From the NCBI RefSeq assembly GCF_011045035.1, contig NZ_JAALAA010000027.1, positions 1 through 58,782 on the forward strand: DNA of 58,782 nt. The letters are read 5' to 3'. The notes under the pieces were generated by a model. The model had not been told where the DNA came from, did no database searches, and worked only from the letters and a program-made list of their open reading frames with translations. A program made the translations under genes and the position numbers. Below, in pieces: positions 16,079 through 24,476 of this stretch (its first letter is position 1; each line of letters opens with the position of its first letter). Source of the DNA: Nocardioides turkmenicus. Its GTDB lineage: Bacteria; Actinomycetota; Actinomycetes; Propionibacteriales; Nocardioidaceae.

Positions 16079-17554
16079 ATGACAACGTTCAAGGACCTCG
16101 GGGTGCATCCCGAGATCTGCGCTCCGCTCGAGCGCAAAGGCATCACCACCCCGTTCGCCATCCAGGAGATGACGCTCTCGGTCGCCCTCCAGGGCACCGA
16201 CCTGATCGGCCAGGCGCGCACGGGCTCCGGCAAGACGCTGGCCTTCGGCATCCCGGTCGTGCAGCGCAGCGTGTCCCCCAAGGACCGCGACTACATCGAC
16301 CTTCCGCAGGGCAAGCCGCAGGCACTGATCGTGGCCCCGACCCGCGAGCTGGCCATGCAGGTCTCGGCGGAGATCTCGCTGATCTCCGAGGACCGCGGCC
16401 TCCGCGTGCTGACCGTCTACGGTGGCGCCGGCTACGAGCCCCAGATCGAGGCGCTGGAGAAGGGCGTCGACATCGTGGTCGGCACGCCCGGCCGCCTGAT
16501 CGACCTGGCCAACCGGAAGGTCCTCGACCTCTCCCACGTGCACGCCCTCGTCCTCGACGAGGCCGACGAGATGCTCGACCTCGGCTTCCTCCCCGACGTG
16601 GAGAAGCTGGTCACGCTCACCCCGGAGACCCGCCAGACGCTGCTCTTCTCGGCCACCATGCCGGGTGCGATCGTGGCCCTGGCCCGCTCCTACATGCGTC
16701 ACCCGATGAACATCCGCGCCGAGTCCTCGGCCGACACCCAGACGGTGCCGGCGACCGCGCAGTTCGTCTACCAGGCGCACGACCTCGACAAGCCGGAGAT
16801 GATCGGCCGGCTGCTGCAGTGCGAGGACCACGACAAGGTCGTCGTCTTCGCGCGCACCAAGCGCCAGGCTCAGCGGGTCGCCGACGACCTCGCCGAGCGC
16901 GGCTTCCCGGCCTCTCCCCTGCACGGCGACATGCAGCAGGCCGCCCGTGAGCGCGTGATGCAGAAGTTCCGTGACGGCAAGGTCGAGGTCCTGGTGGCCA
17001 CCGACGTCGCCGCCCGCGGCATCGACGTCACCGGCGTCTCCCACGTGGTCAACTACACGACCCCCGACGACGAGAAGACCTACGTCCACCGCATCGGCCG
17101 CACCGGTCGCGCCGGTGCCTCCGGTGTCGCGGTCACGCTGGTCGACTGGGCCGACCTCCACAAGTGGAAGATGATCAACAAGGCCCTCGACCTCCCCTTC
17201 GACGACCCCCAGGAGACCTACTCCTCCTCGGAGCACTTCCTCCACGACATGGGCATCCCGAAGGGCACCAAGGGCCGGATCAAGAAGGCTGTGTCCGACC
17301 GGCCCGAGAAGCCCAAGGACAAGGACGCCGGCGCGGACGGCGAGAAGCGCGAGCGCGCTCCCCGCAACCGCAACCGCCAGCGCACCCGTTCCCGCGGTGG
17401 CCAGGTCATCGAGAAGTCCGGCGCGCCGGAGGGTGCCGAGGCCGCCGCCAAGCCCGCCGAGGGCGAGGCCTCGTCCGAGGGCTCCGCTCCCCGTCGTCGC
17501 CGTCGTCGGCGCTCGTCGGGCGCGGGCGACTCTGCGCCGAAGGCTGACGCCTGA
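16079..17554 (+). CDS. DEAD/DEAH-box RNA helicase
   Basis: 491 residues with the full motif series: Q motif (FAIQEMTL), motif I ARTGSGKT, Ia PTRELAMQ, Ib TPGRLID, II LDEADEML, III SATM, IV VVFARTK, V ATDVAARGID, VI HRIGRTGRAG. The C-terminal ~110 residues form a basic low-complexity tail (RNRNRQRTRSRGGQ, RRRRRRRSS) for RNA binding. ATG at 16079 (MTTFKDLGVHPE) fits family starts; a frame open to 15932 upstream is rejected since it lacks conserved residues. It is RhlE/DeaD-like and may act in ribosome assembly or RNA turnover. It converges on the L,D-transpeptidase gene with only 9 nt between. Confidence 0.93.
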   Translation: MTTFKDLGVHPEICAPLERKGITTPFAIQEMTLSVALQGTDLIGQARTGSGKTLAFGIPVVQRSVSPKDRDYIDLPQGKPQALIVAPTRELAMQVSAEISLISEDRGLRVLTVYGGAGYEPQIEALEKGVDIVVGTPGRLIDLANRKVLDLSHVHALVLDEADEMLDLGFLPDVEKLVTLTPETRQTLLFSATMPGAIVALARSYMRHPMNIRAESSADTQTVPATAQFVYQAHDLDKPEMIGRLLQCEDHDKVVVFARTKRQAQRVADDLAERGFPASPLHGDMQQAARERVMQKFRDGKVEVLVATDVAARGIDVTGVSHVVNYTTPDDEKTYVHRIGRTGRAGASGVAVTLVDWADLHKWKMINKALDLPFDDPQETYSSSEHFLHDMGIPKGTKGRIKKAVSDRPEKPKDKDAGADGEKRERAPRNRNRQRTRSRGGQVIEKSGAPEGAEAAAKPAEGEASSEGSAPRRRRRRRSSGAGDSAPKADA

Positions 17555-17563
17555 GCCTCTCGC

Positions 17564-18238
17564 CTATCGGGTCACGACCACCTTGGTGCCGAGCCGGGCG
17601 AAGCGCCACATCGCCTTCGCGTCCGGCTCGGCCTGGCGGATGCACCCGTGCGACAGGGGTGTGCCGAGCTGGGCGCGGGTCTGCACGCGCTTGCCCTTGT
17701 CGACCGGGATGTTGTGGAACCCGATCGCGGCGTTGGGGCCTTTGGTGAAGCGTACGAACCACATCATCGTGCCCGAGTCGTTGATCCCGCGAGCGTGCTT
17801 GGAGCGGGAGAAGACCTTGTAGGTCCCGGGCTGGAGGTTGTCGTAGATGCTTCCCGAGACCGGATAGGTACGCCGCGTCTCACCGGCCGCGGAGACGATC
17901 CAGACCCGCTGACGGCTGATCGAGAAGACCGCCCGGCGGCCGGTGCCGGAGTCGGCCGGGAGCGCCTTCTCCGCGGCCGCCATCCGGGCGTCGACGTGCC
18001 GGTTGATCCCCGCCTCACGCTGGGCGTCGTGCGGCCAGACCGGAGTGCGGGCCTCGTCGTCAGCGCCCTGCTTCTCCCTGCTGTCGGCAGCGCTGGGCTT
18101 CCCGTTGGCCTCGGACTCGACGACGACCTCGATCCCGCCGTACAGGCCGGCCGAGGTCAGCAGGGACGCGACGAAGAGCATCTTGATCCGCCTCAGGGGC
18201 CGGGACCTCACCGTCCGATGTCGCCCACCGCGGCTCAC
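17564..18238 (-). CDS. L,D-transpeptidase (YkuD domain)
   Basis: About 224 residues: an N-terminal basic stretch and transmembrane/signal segment (MLFVASLLTSAGLYGGIEVVV), a linker, then a YkuD domain (residues about 115-223) with the active-site motif SHGCIRQ. Such enzymes form 3-3 peptidoglycan cross-links outside the membrane. The frame stays open to a TTG at 18313, but that TTG is the first part of a TTGACT -35 box. GTG at 18238 is favoured: it has GGAG just upstream and overlaps the stop of a short leader frame as GTGA. GTG at 18211 is another option. Confidence 0.87.
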   Translation of the reverse strand: MSRGGRHRTVRSRPLRRIKMLFVASLLTSAGLYGGIEVVVESEANGKPSAADSREKQGADDEARTPVWPHDAQREAGINRHVDARMAAAEKALPADSGTGRRAVFSISRQRVWIVSAAGETRRTYPVSGSIYDNLQPGTYKVFSRSKHARGINDSGTMMWFVRFTKGPNAAIGFHNIPVDKGKRVQTRAQLGTPLSHGCIRQAEPDAKAMWRFARLGTKVVVTR

Positions 18239-18276
18239 TGCTCCATCACGCGCCCGAGTCCGCCTGCGAAATACAC
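18235..18276 (-). CDS. possible 13-codon leader peptide before the L,D-transpeptidase
   Basis: GTG at 18276 lies 7 nt after the -10 box GATGAT and opens a 13-codon frame (VYFAGGLGRVMEQ) whose TGA overlaps the GTG start of the transpeptidase gene. It could couple translation on an otherwise leaderless transcript. Supported by position only. Confidence 0.35.
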   Translation of the reverse strand: MYFAGGLGRVMEQ

Positions 18277-18283
18277 GTCGAAC

Positions 18284-18313
18284 ATCATCCAAACTCGTAC
18301 GACCGCAAGTCAA
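18284..18313 (-). promoter_or_regulatory. sigma-70-like promoter of the L,D-transpeptidase gene
   Basis: TTGACT (18313-18308), 18-nt spacer, GATGAT (18289-18284) on the minus strand. A good match to the primary sigma factor consensus, upstream of the favoured start. Confidence 0.6.
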
Positions 18314-18407
18314 CTGTCACACGACAGACAGAAACCGCGATTCCTCGATGGAAACGACCTGCTGCCGCCTGCCTCCCTCCCGCATGCCGTGGTGGCACGA
18401 TTGCCCC

Positions 18408-19172
18408 ATGTCGAACCCCACCGCCCTGATCACCGGCGCGACCGCCGGCATCGGACTCGCCTTCGCCCAGCAGCTCGCCGCCCGCGGCCACCACCTCGTG
18501 CTCGTCGCCCGCGACGAGGAGCGGCTCAACGGCGTCGCGAAGGACCTCTCGGACACGCACGGCGTCGGTGCCGAGGTGCTCCGCGCCGATCTGACCGACA
18601 GCGCCGACCTGGCCAAGGTCGAGGCCCGCCTGGCCGACGCCGAGCACCCGGTCGACCTGCTCGTCAACAACGCCGGTCACGGCCTCAAGCACCGATTCCT
18701 CGACAACACCGCCGACGAGGAGACCGCCATGGCGGAAGTGCTCGTCATCGCCCCGCTGCGCCTCTCCCACGCCGCGCTGGGCGCCCAGGTGGCCCGCGGC
18801 CACGGCGGCATCATCAACGTCGGCTCCGTCGCCTCCTACCTGCCCCGCGGCACCTACTCCGCCGCGAAGGCGTGGATCAACTCCTTCACCGAGTGGGCCC
18901 ACAACGAGTACGCCGGCAAGGGCATCAAGGTGATGGCCCTGCTGCCGGGGTTCACCAAGACCGAGTTCCACGAGCGCCTCGGCTCCGGCTACGACTCCGC
19001 CCCCGCGTGGATGTGGCTCGACGTCGACGACCTGGTCCGCGAAGCCCTCGAGGACTACGACAACGACAAGACCTTCTCGATCCCGAGCAAGCGCTACAAG
19101 GCCCTAGCCACGGCAGCCCGGGTGGTCCCCAGCGGCGTGCTCCAGAAGTTCCAGTCGCTCGGCCGGAAGTGA
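18408..19172 (+). CDS. short-chain dehydrogenase/reductase
   Basis: 254 residues of the classical SDR family: cofactor loop TGATAGIG (residues 9-16), DLLVNNAG near 83, catalytic Ser in INVGSVASY and the YxxxK pair in YSAAKAWI near 145. NADP preference is suggested by an Arg after the second beta strand (VARDEERL). The ATG at 18408 begins MSNPTALITGA. It diverges from the L,D-transpeptidase gene. The substrate is unknown. The first of the two 66-bp palindromic repeats starts 10 nt after its stop. Confidence 0.92.
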   Translation: MSNPTALITGATAGIGLAFAQQLAARGHHLVLVARDEERLNGVAKDLSDTHGVGAEVLRADLTDSADLAKVEARLADAEHPVDLLVNNAGHGLKHRFLDNTADEETAMAEVLVIAPLRLSHAALGAQVARGHGGIINVGSVASYLPRGTYSAAKAWINSFTEWAHNEYAGKGIKVMALLPGFTKTEFHERLGSGYDSAPAWMWLDVDDLVREALEDYDNDKTFSIPSKRYKALATAARVVPSGVLQKFQSLGRK

Positions 19173-19181
19173 CCGGCTCCC

Positions 19182-19247
19182 GATAGTCCGAGACGTTCGG
19201 GCCCGTTACCGCCCGGTAGATGGGCCGGAACGTCTCGGACTACCCGG
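19182..19247. repeat. 66-bp palindromic repeat, copy 1
   Basis: Arms TAGTCCGAGACGTT and its complement enclose a G/C-rich centre with a smaller inner palindrome. The 66 nt are identical to 20340-20405, in the same orientation. This copy supplies the TAG stop codon of the nuclease-like gene. Confidence 0.95.
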
Positions 19248-20337
19248 CGTGTGCCCTCAGGTAGCGATCACGCTGCCAGTCGGCCAGTGCCCGGCGCATC
19301 TCGACGGTGTGGGTGGGGGTCCACCAGCCCGGCGGGTCGATCGTCCAACGTCGGTCGGCGACCGCGGTCCGCGCAGCCCGCGCCCGAGCTTCACGCGCTC
19401 TCCTGACGAAGTCGGCAGGGTCGCGGCGGTCGGCGGCCACCATGGTGACGTACTCCAGGCCGACCCGCCGGAACGCGCCTTCCCGTCGCAGGTCCTTCGC
19501 CCGTTGCTCGCCCGCCAGGTGCAGGGCACCGTCGTACTCCGCAACCACGCCTCGCTCGAGGTCGAGTACATCCGGGGTGCCGACGTGACGACCGTCGAGG
19601 TCGAAGACGGGACGGTTGCAGACCACTCCGGCGATCCCCATCCGCATCGAGAGGGTGAGCCGCAGATCGGTCTCCGGCGGCGACCACACGTTCTCGTCGG
19701 CCAGCGCGATCGCACGCCGAAGGTGGTCGATGCCCGTCCATCCTCCGAGCGTCTCGGCAAACGCCGTCATCTCCGCCAGCGAGATCAGGTCGCTGGCGGC
19801 GACGAGATCGAGCCAGCGTACGGCTGCCAACGGCGTGGCTGCCCTACGGACCTCGAACGCCGTCGACCGATACGGATCGGTGATCGTCACCCCGTCCACG
19901 ACCTGACGCGCTCTCGGAAGCAGCCGCTCCTTGCTCACCTCGATCCCGGCCTGCGCACGGGCCTGCGATCCCGGGGTGAGGATGGTGACCGGCAGCTCGT
20001 TCCCGTCCATGTCGCATCCGTCCACCCAAGGCACCTGCTGCCATGCCAGGGCAGCCCAGCCCGTCACCGCTCCGTCGGCAGGCACGACCGCCGATGCCTC
20101 GAGCACTCGCTGCAGCGGCGAGAGCGGGACGTGAGCAGGCACGTAGAGCCCTCGCGACGATCGCCGCCACGCGCTCCCCCTCGCTTGTTTCGGCGTCGGC
20201 CCGCGTACGCCCGAGGGATCCGTCGGCACGGGACGCACCAGCCCAGGCCGCCCAGGTAGGTCGGGCGGCCTGAAGTGAGGAGCACGAGCGGCCACGGCCT
20301 CCATCATGGCCACGACCACCGACATCGCGTCGGCCAC
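19240..20337 (-). CDS. DUF559/Vsr-like endonuclease-domain protein
   Basis: 365 residues. The N-terminal region (RGLYVPAHVPLSPLQRVLEA) resembles the winged-helix part of AbiEi-type proteins. The C-terminal ~110 residues contain a DUF559/very-short-patch-repair-like PD-(D/E)xK core: GTPDVLDLERGVVAEYDG, then AKDLRREGAFRRVGLEYV. The GTG at 20337 is 3 nt from repeat copy 2 and no ribosome-binding site is visible; ATGs at residues 5, 11 and 12 are alternatives. The gene is a single unit exactly bracketed by the two repeats, and no partner toxin or antitoxin gene is adjacent. Its function is unknown; nuclease activity is inferred from the fold only. Confidence 0.8.
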   Translation of the reverse strand: MADAMSVVVAMMEAVAARAPHFRPPDLPGRPGLVRPVPTDPSGVRGPTPKQARGSAWRRSSRGLYVPAHVPLSPLQRVLEASAVVPADGAVTGWAALAWQQVPWVDGCDMDGNELPVTILTPGSQARAQAGIEVSKERLLPRARQVVDGVTITDPYRSTAFEVRRAATPLAAVRWLDLVAASDLISLAEMTAFAETLGGWTGIDHLRRAIALADENVWSPPETDLRLTLSMRMGIAGVVCNRPVFDLDGRHVGTPDVLDLERGVVAEYDGALHLAGEQRAKDLRREGAFRRVGLEYVTMVAADRRDPADFVRRAREARARAARTAVADRRWTIDPPGWWTPTHTVEMRRALADWQRDRYLRAHAG

Positions 20338-20339
20338 CG

Positions 20340-20405
20340 GATAGTCCGAGACGTTCGGGCCCGTTACCGCCCGGTAGATGGGCCGGAACGTCTCGGACTA
20401 CCCGG
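20340..20405. repeat. 66-bp palindromic repeat, copy 2
   Basis: Identical over 66 nt to the copy at 19182-19247 and in direct orientation. It lies between the nuclease-like gene start and the MarC gene stop, 10 nt from the latter. Confidence 0.95.
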
Positions 20406-20415
20406 ACCTCCGGGC

Positions 20416-21015
20416 TCAGGCGTTCGCGATGAACGTCATGACGGCGTCGGCGACCATCTGGACGGCGATCGCGGAGAGGAGCAGACCGGCGATCCTGGTG
20501 ATGAGCAAGACGCCGGACTCCTTGAGGACCTTCAGGATCGGGATGGAGAAGATCATCGCGATCAGAAGCGCGATGTGGACGACGACGAGCCCGAGGCCGA
20601 GGCCGAAGGCGGTGCTGACGGAGTCGACCTCTTGGGTGAAGACCATGGTGGCGACGATCGCCCCGGGGCCGGCCAGGAGCGGGGTGCCGAGCGGCACCAT
20701 GGCCACGTTGGCTCCGGCGGCGGCGACGGGGTCGTCGAAGTTGTCGGTGAGCAGCTCGAGGGCGACCAGCAGCAGGAGGAGGCCGCCGGCGCACTGCAGC
20801 GCCTCGAGCGAGATGTGCAGGAAGTGCAGGATCGCCTGCCCGAAGAGCGCGAAGATCGTGATCACCAGGAACGAGACCGCGACGGCGAGGAGCGCCGCGC
20901 GGCGCTGCTTGCCCGGGGACTGGCCCGCGGTCAGCGACAGGAAGATCGGGATCGTGCCGACCGGGTCCATGATCACGAAGAGCGTCACGAACGTGGAGAC
21001 GAAGATCTCGGTCAA
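20416..21015 (-). CDS. MarC-family integral membrane protein
   Basis: 199 residues and six predicted membrane helices; the family landmarks VIMDPVGTIPIFLSLT, ALQCAGGLLLLLVALELL, and VPLGTPLLAGPGAI are present. The physiological substrate of MarC proteins is unsettled; some are annotated as amino-acid transporters. The TTG start at 21015 overlaps the stop of the PHP gene as TTGA and has GAGG 7 nt upstream, so the two are coupled. The second 66-bp repeat follows its stop and could act as the terminator. Confidence 0.92.
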   Translation of the reverse strand: MTEIFVSTFVTLFVIMDPVGTIPIFLSLTAGQSPGKQRRAALLAVAVSFLVITIFALFGQAILHFLHISLEALQCAGGLLLLLVALELLTDNFDDPVAAAGANVAMVPLGTPLLAGPGAIVATMVFTQEVDSVSTAFGLGLGLVVVHIALLIAMIFSIPILKVLKESGVLLITRIAGLLLSAIAVQMVADAVMTFIANA

Positions 21016-21887
21016 CGTACGACCTCGGGGGTGGCTCGTCCGGAGGCCGCCGCGGCTGCGGCCGCTCGCTCCAGAAGCCGCTCGTACTCGGCGGGCGCAG
21101 TGGTGTTCACTCCCAGATGGTGACCCACCTTCCCGGTGCCGTGGTAATCGCTGGATCCGGTCACGACGAGGTCGAGATTGCGGGCGATGACCCGCAGCTT
21201 GTCGCGGGTCTCGGGGGTGTGGTCCTGGTGGTCGACCTCCAGCCCGGACAGGCCCGCGTCGACCAGTGCCGACAGGGCCGCCTCGTCGGGCTGCTCACGC
21301 CCGGACCGGCCCCACGGGTGGGCGATCACGGTCACTCCGCCAGCAGCGGCGACGGTGCGGATCATCGGCTCGAGCGGGGCCGCGTAGCGGTTGACGTACG
21401 CCGGTTTGCCGGCCCCGAGGTAGCGGTTGAACGCCTCGTCGCGACTGAGCACATAGCCCTTCGCGACGAGCGCGTCGGCCAGGTGGGGGCGGCCGGAGGC
21501 GGCGGCGTCACCGGAGACCGCCGCGACGTCCTCGAGGGACACCTCGATGCCGAGCCGGGCCAGCTTCTCCAGCATCAGCGGCAGTCGCCCGTCGCGCCCG
21601 GCCAGGATGCGGGCGAGCTCCTCGACCAGCGGCGGGTAGCTCCGGTCGGGCAGGTAGGCCAGCAGGTGCACGCCGTGGCCGGCGTGGCTGGTGCTGATCT
21701 CCATGCCACGCACCAGCTCGATCCCGGCCTCGGTGGCCGCAGCGGCTGCCTCGTCCCAGCTGTCGGCGGTGTCGTGGTCGGTGATCGCGACGACGTCCAG
21801 CCCTGCTGCCTTCGCCGCCTGGACCAGCTCGGTCGGCGAATCGGTCCCGTCGCTCACCCGCGAGTGAGTGTGGAGGTCGATGCGCAC
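21012..21887 (-). CDS. PHP-domain phosphoesterase
   Basis: About 291 residues of the PHP (polymerase and histidinol phosphatase) family, with metal ligands in IDLHTHSRVSDG, ITDHDT, GMEIST, VIAHPWG and SSDYHG. Close relatives hydrolyse nucleoside 3',5'-bisphosphates or 5'-3' trim RNA. GTG at 21887 gives MRIDLHTHS and lies 6 nt after TAGTAT, a leaderless promoter layout; GTG at 21893, two codons earlier, abuts that box and is less likely. The TAG stop of the DUF6758 gene forms the first half of the box. Order PHP-MarC with DUF6758 upstream is familiar from streptomycetes. Confidence 0.9.
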   Translation of the reverse strand: MRIDLHTHSRVSDGTDSPTELVQAAKAAGLDVVAITDHDTADSWDEAAAAATEAGIELVRGMEISTSHAGHGVHLLAYLPDRSYPPLVEELARILAGRDGRLPLMLEKLARLGIEVSLEDVAAVSGDAAASGRPHLADALVAKGYVLSRDEAFNRYLGAGKPAYVNRYAAPLEPMIRTVAAAGGVTVIAHPWGRSGREQPDEAALSALVDAGLSGLEVDHQDHTPETRDKLRVIARNLDLVVTGSSDYHGTGKVGHHLGVNTTAPAEYERLLERAAAAAAASGRATPEVVR

Positions 21888-21893
21888 CCGCAC

Positions 21894-21899
21894 ATACTA
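21894..21899 (-). promoter_or_regulatory. -10 box TAGTAT for the PHP gene
   Basis: The hexamer reads TAGTAT on the minus strand, 6 nt from GTG 21887. Its TAG is also the stop codon of the upstream gene. Confidence 0.5.
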
Positions 21900-22550
21900 G
21901 GGCGAGTTCCACCAAGATCCACTGGGCCCTCCGAAGGGCAGCTCGACCATCTGGACGCCCAGGTCGCCGACCTGGCGCAGGTGCCAGCCGTCCTGGAGCA
22001 TCAGCATCGCCGTGGCCGGACGGAAGACGAGCCACAGCCAGCGGCCGGCGGCCTCGCCGACCACGACCGACCGCTCCCACTCCTCGGCGCCGTTGGTCCA
22101 CTGGGTGATCGGCCACAGCGGCACCAGCTGTCCGGCGACGCGGACCCTCGTCGTGGGTGGGCCGGTGCAGGCCTCGATGCCGGGGTCCGGCCCAGCCGTA
22201 CGCGCGCACCGGGCGCCCAGCCCGACACCGGCCTCCTCGGTGACCACGGTCATCTCGACCTGGCCGTCGTCGGGGGTCACGCCGGTCAGGGTGAGCAGCG
22301 TCGCCGCCCCCTTGTTGTCGTCGCCGACCACGGCGATGTCGGCGATCGACCAGCCGGACTCGACCGGCCACGGCACGTAGGTGGGTACGTCGCCGGCCAG
22401 CGCGAGCAGCTTCACCAGGTCCTCGTAGGAGGCCACGTCCGTACGCCACAGCGGCGTCACCACGCCGTGCTCGGGGCAGGCCCGGCTGCCGCCGGCGCCG
22501 ATGCTCGCCACCGGCGTCGTGCAGCGTGGACAGCCAACCGCAAGTGCCAC
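21897..22550 (-). CDS. DUF6758-like protein with N-terminal zinc-ribbon motif
   Basis: About 217 residues. An N-terminal Cys set (GCPRCTTPVAS, then ACPEHG) looks like a small zinc ribbon. The rest contains YVPWPVESGW, EAGVGLGARCA and PLWPI blocks shared with streptomycete proteins named DUF6758; function unknown. The frame is open to an ATG at 22589, but the codons between have low third-position GC, so GTG 22550 is preferred; the upstream ATG remains possible. It follows the sulfotransferase-like gene closely and precedes the PHP gene. Confidence 0.8.
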   Translation of the reverse strand: MALAVGCPRCTTPVASIGAGGSRACPEHGVVTPLWRTDVASYEDLVKLLALAGDVPTYVPWPVESGWSIADIAVVGDDNKGAATLLTLTGVTPDDGQVEMTVVTEEAGVGLGARCARTAGPDPGIEACTGPPTTRVRVAGQLVPLWPITQWTNGAEEWERSVVVGEAAGRWLWLVFRPATAMLMLQDGWHLRQVGDLGVQMVELPFGGPSGSWWNSP

Positions 22551-22605
22551 CCCACAACGGTGACCCGTGCCTTCCGTTTGGTCAAGCATCCAACCAAGCG
22601 ATCGG

Positions 22606-23790
22606 TCAGGCCTTGGCCGTCTGTTTCGCGCGCCGTCGGGTGATCGCCCACTCGATCAGGTCGGCGAGGGCATCGACCGCGTCCTCGGCAGCACCGGGGG
22701 TGGCGGCGCCGGGCCGAGGCGCCCACTCCGGGACCGTCTCCGGGCCCCATCCCTCGCGCGGGGACTTCTTGGCCCGGCGGACCAGCCACGCCCGCAGCTC
22801 GACGTGGGTGGCGGCGGCCGCGGCCACGATCTGCTCGTCGGTGACGGCCGACGGATCTGCACCCTCGACGGCGACCGGCGTCAGGTCGTCCCAGTCGCCG
22901 TGCAGGCTCACGTCCAGCTTGCGCAACGCGGCCACCTGGTGCCGCGCGACCTTCTCGACCCACGGCTCCACCTGGAGACCGATGCGCTCGTCCTCGACCT
23001 CGAGGCGGGGCAGGATCTTCTTGGCGAGCATGTGCTTGCGCAGCCGGATCCCGGCCGGGTAGCTCAGGTCGCGGCCGTCGAGCTCCACGTTGAGGCGGCG
23101 CAGCAGGTCGGTGCGTACGACACCGAGCGAGGCGTTCCTCGACGGCGGGGTCGGGACGTCGGCGAAGGAGAACCCCATCACCTCGCCGAACCGCTCCAGC
23201 AGCGCCTCGCGGGGAGCGCCCGGACCCGGCACCGTGACCACGTGCACCGGCCCGGCAGCGCTCCACTTCTTCGCGATGGCGACGACGTCCTGCTCGCTCC
23301 AGAACCGGCTCGCGGCGGTCACCAGGTCCGGGAGGTGCCAGCGGGGGCGGCGTACACGGGCGGAGGCGAGGAAGTCGGACCAGGACCAGACCTCGCCGTT
23401 CTGGACGACCTCCTGCCACATCGCCGGGAGGTTCCGGTTGAGGTCGCGTACGGAGAGCACGATCTCGGCGGCGGTCAGGCTCTCGGCGACCGTCGCCACG
23501 ACGTCGTCGTCGACCGGGGCGAGGAGCTCGGCGGAGATGATCGCCGTGTCCGGCCAGTCGTCGATCTCGTCGACGAGACGTTGCCAGGCGCCTTCGATCG
23601 AGCGGTCGCCGGCCAGCGACTTCTTCCGGCCGCGTACGTTCCAGACCGCGTCCGCCTGGTCCCGCCAGGTCTCTCCCGGGACCAGGATGCCCAGCTCGGC
23701 GAGACGCTCGCGGTGCGCGTAGAGCGCGTGCTGCAGAGACGTGGTGCCGGACTTCATCGCTCCGACATGGACGATCACACGACGTGCCAC
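22606..23790 (-). CDS. sulfotransferase-like P-loop protein, paralogue 1
   Basis: 394 residues. The N-terminus RRVIVHVGAMKSGTTSLQHAL has the 5'-phosphosulfate-binding loop of PAPS-dependent sulfotransferases, and IVLSVRDLNRNLPAMWQE resembles the 3'-phosphate motif. GTG at 23790 is preceded by GAGGAGGG. It is clearly paralogous to the gene at 27328-28479: both share WSEQDVVAIAK-type, NASLG and AGIRLRKH blocks. Sulfation of a surface glycan, lipid or small molecule is inferred from the family and from the glycosyltransferase lying between the paralogues; no acceptor is known. The C-terminal third is specific to this pair. Confidence 0.78.
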   Translation of the reverse strand: MARRVIVHVGAMKSGTTSLQHALYAHRERLAELGILVPGETWRDQADAVWNVRGRKKSLAGDRSIEGAWQRLVDEIDDWPDTAIISAELLAPVDDDVVATVAESLTAAEIVLSVRDLNRNLPAMWQEVVQNGEVWSWSDFLASARVRRPRWHLPDLVTAASRFWSEQDVVAIAKKWSAAGPVHVVTVPGPGAPREALLERFGEVMGFSFADVPTPPSRNASLGVVRTDLLRRLNVELDGRDLSYPAGIRLRKHMLAKKILPRLEVEDERIGLQVEPWVEKVARHQVAALRKLDVSLHGDWDDLTPVAVEGADPSAVTDEQIVAAAAATHVELRAWLVRRAKKSPREGWGPETVPEWAPRPGAATPGAAEDAVDALADLIEWAITRRRAKQTAKA

Positions 23791-23885
23791 AACGGCCCTC
23801 CTCGGGTGGCCGCGGGATGGTACGGCCACCTCTTCAGGGGACCACACCAACCTGTGACTGACCACCCGGACGGGCTATGGACGGA

Positions 23886-24440
23886 CTATGTATTCCAATG
23901 TTTAACCACGGGTTGTCCGTGGTGGGTGTCCAGCAGCGACACCGTCGCGGTGTCGAGCCGGAAGAAGCGCCCGTCGCTGACCGGAAGCCCCAGCCACACC
24001 GCCGCCAGCGCACACAGCGCGTGTCCGTGGGAGAAGACCAGGGTGTCGCCGTCGCGCTCGCGGGCGGCCGTGACGACCCGGCTCAGCCGCTCCTGGACGG
24101 ACGCCGCGGCCTCTCCCCCGGGCGTCTCCGAGGTCCACAGACTCCATCCCGGATCGGTGCGGTGGATCTCGTCGGTGGTGATGCCCTCGTAGTCGCCGTA
24201 GTCCCACTCGACCAGGTCGTCGGTGACGATGGCGTCCGCGAAGCCGGCGAGCTCAGCCGTACGCAGCGCCCGCTGCCGCGGGGAGGTCAGCACCGCGGCG
24301 TACTCCCGGTCCTGCAGCCGCGAGGCGAGCAGCTTGGCGGCATCCTCCCCCTCGGGCAGGAGGGGAAGGTCGGTGCGGGAGGTGTGCCGGCCGTTGAGGG
24401 ACCACTCGGTGGTGCCGTGCCTGACGAGGTAGAGGGCCAT
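23886..24440 (-). CDS. histidine phosphatase (phosphoglycerate mutase-like)
   Basis: 184 residues of the two-histidine phosphatase superfamily. The phosphohistidine motif is LVRHGTTEW at residue 6, the second histidine is in FSHGHALCAL near 140, and VEWDYGDYEG supplies the acid. The length fits broad-specificity CobC/GpmB-like phosphatases rather than dimeric glycolytic mutase. ATG at 24440 begins MALYLVRHG, the normal family start. The substrate is open. The gene stands alone in its spacing (36 nt after the SDR stop). Confidence 0.9.
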   Translation of the reverse strand: MALYLVRHGTTEWSLNGRHTSRTDLPLLPEGEDAAKLLASRLQDREYAAVLTSPRQRALRTAELAGFADAIVTDDLVEWDYGDYEGITTDEIHRTDPGWSLWTSETPGGEAAASVQERLSRVVTAARERDGDTLVFSHGHALCALAAVWLGLPVSDGRFFRLDTATVSLLDTHHGQPVVKHWNT

Positions 24441-24476
24441 GGGCCCATCAAACCAGCCGTCGGCCCGGTCGGTGCA

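Noticed and set aside
19206..19219. TTACCGCCCGGTAG in the 66-bp repeats as a third TTAC-N6-GTAA operator
   Set aside because: The last base breaks the motif and the sequence is part of the repeat's inner palindrome.
19240..20337. AbiEi/AbiEii type IV toxin-antitoxin system
   Set aside because: The N-terminal part is only loosely AbiEi-like and there is no adjacent AbiEii nucleotidyltransferase gene.
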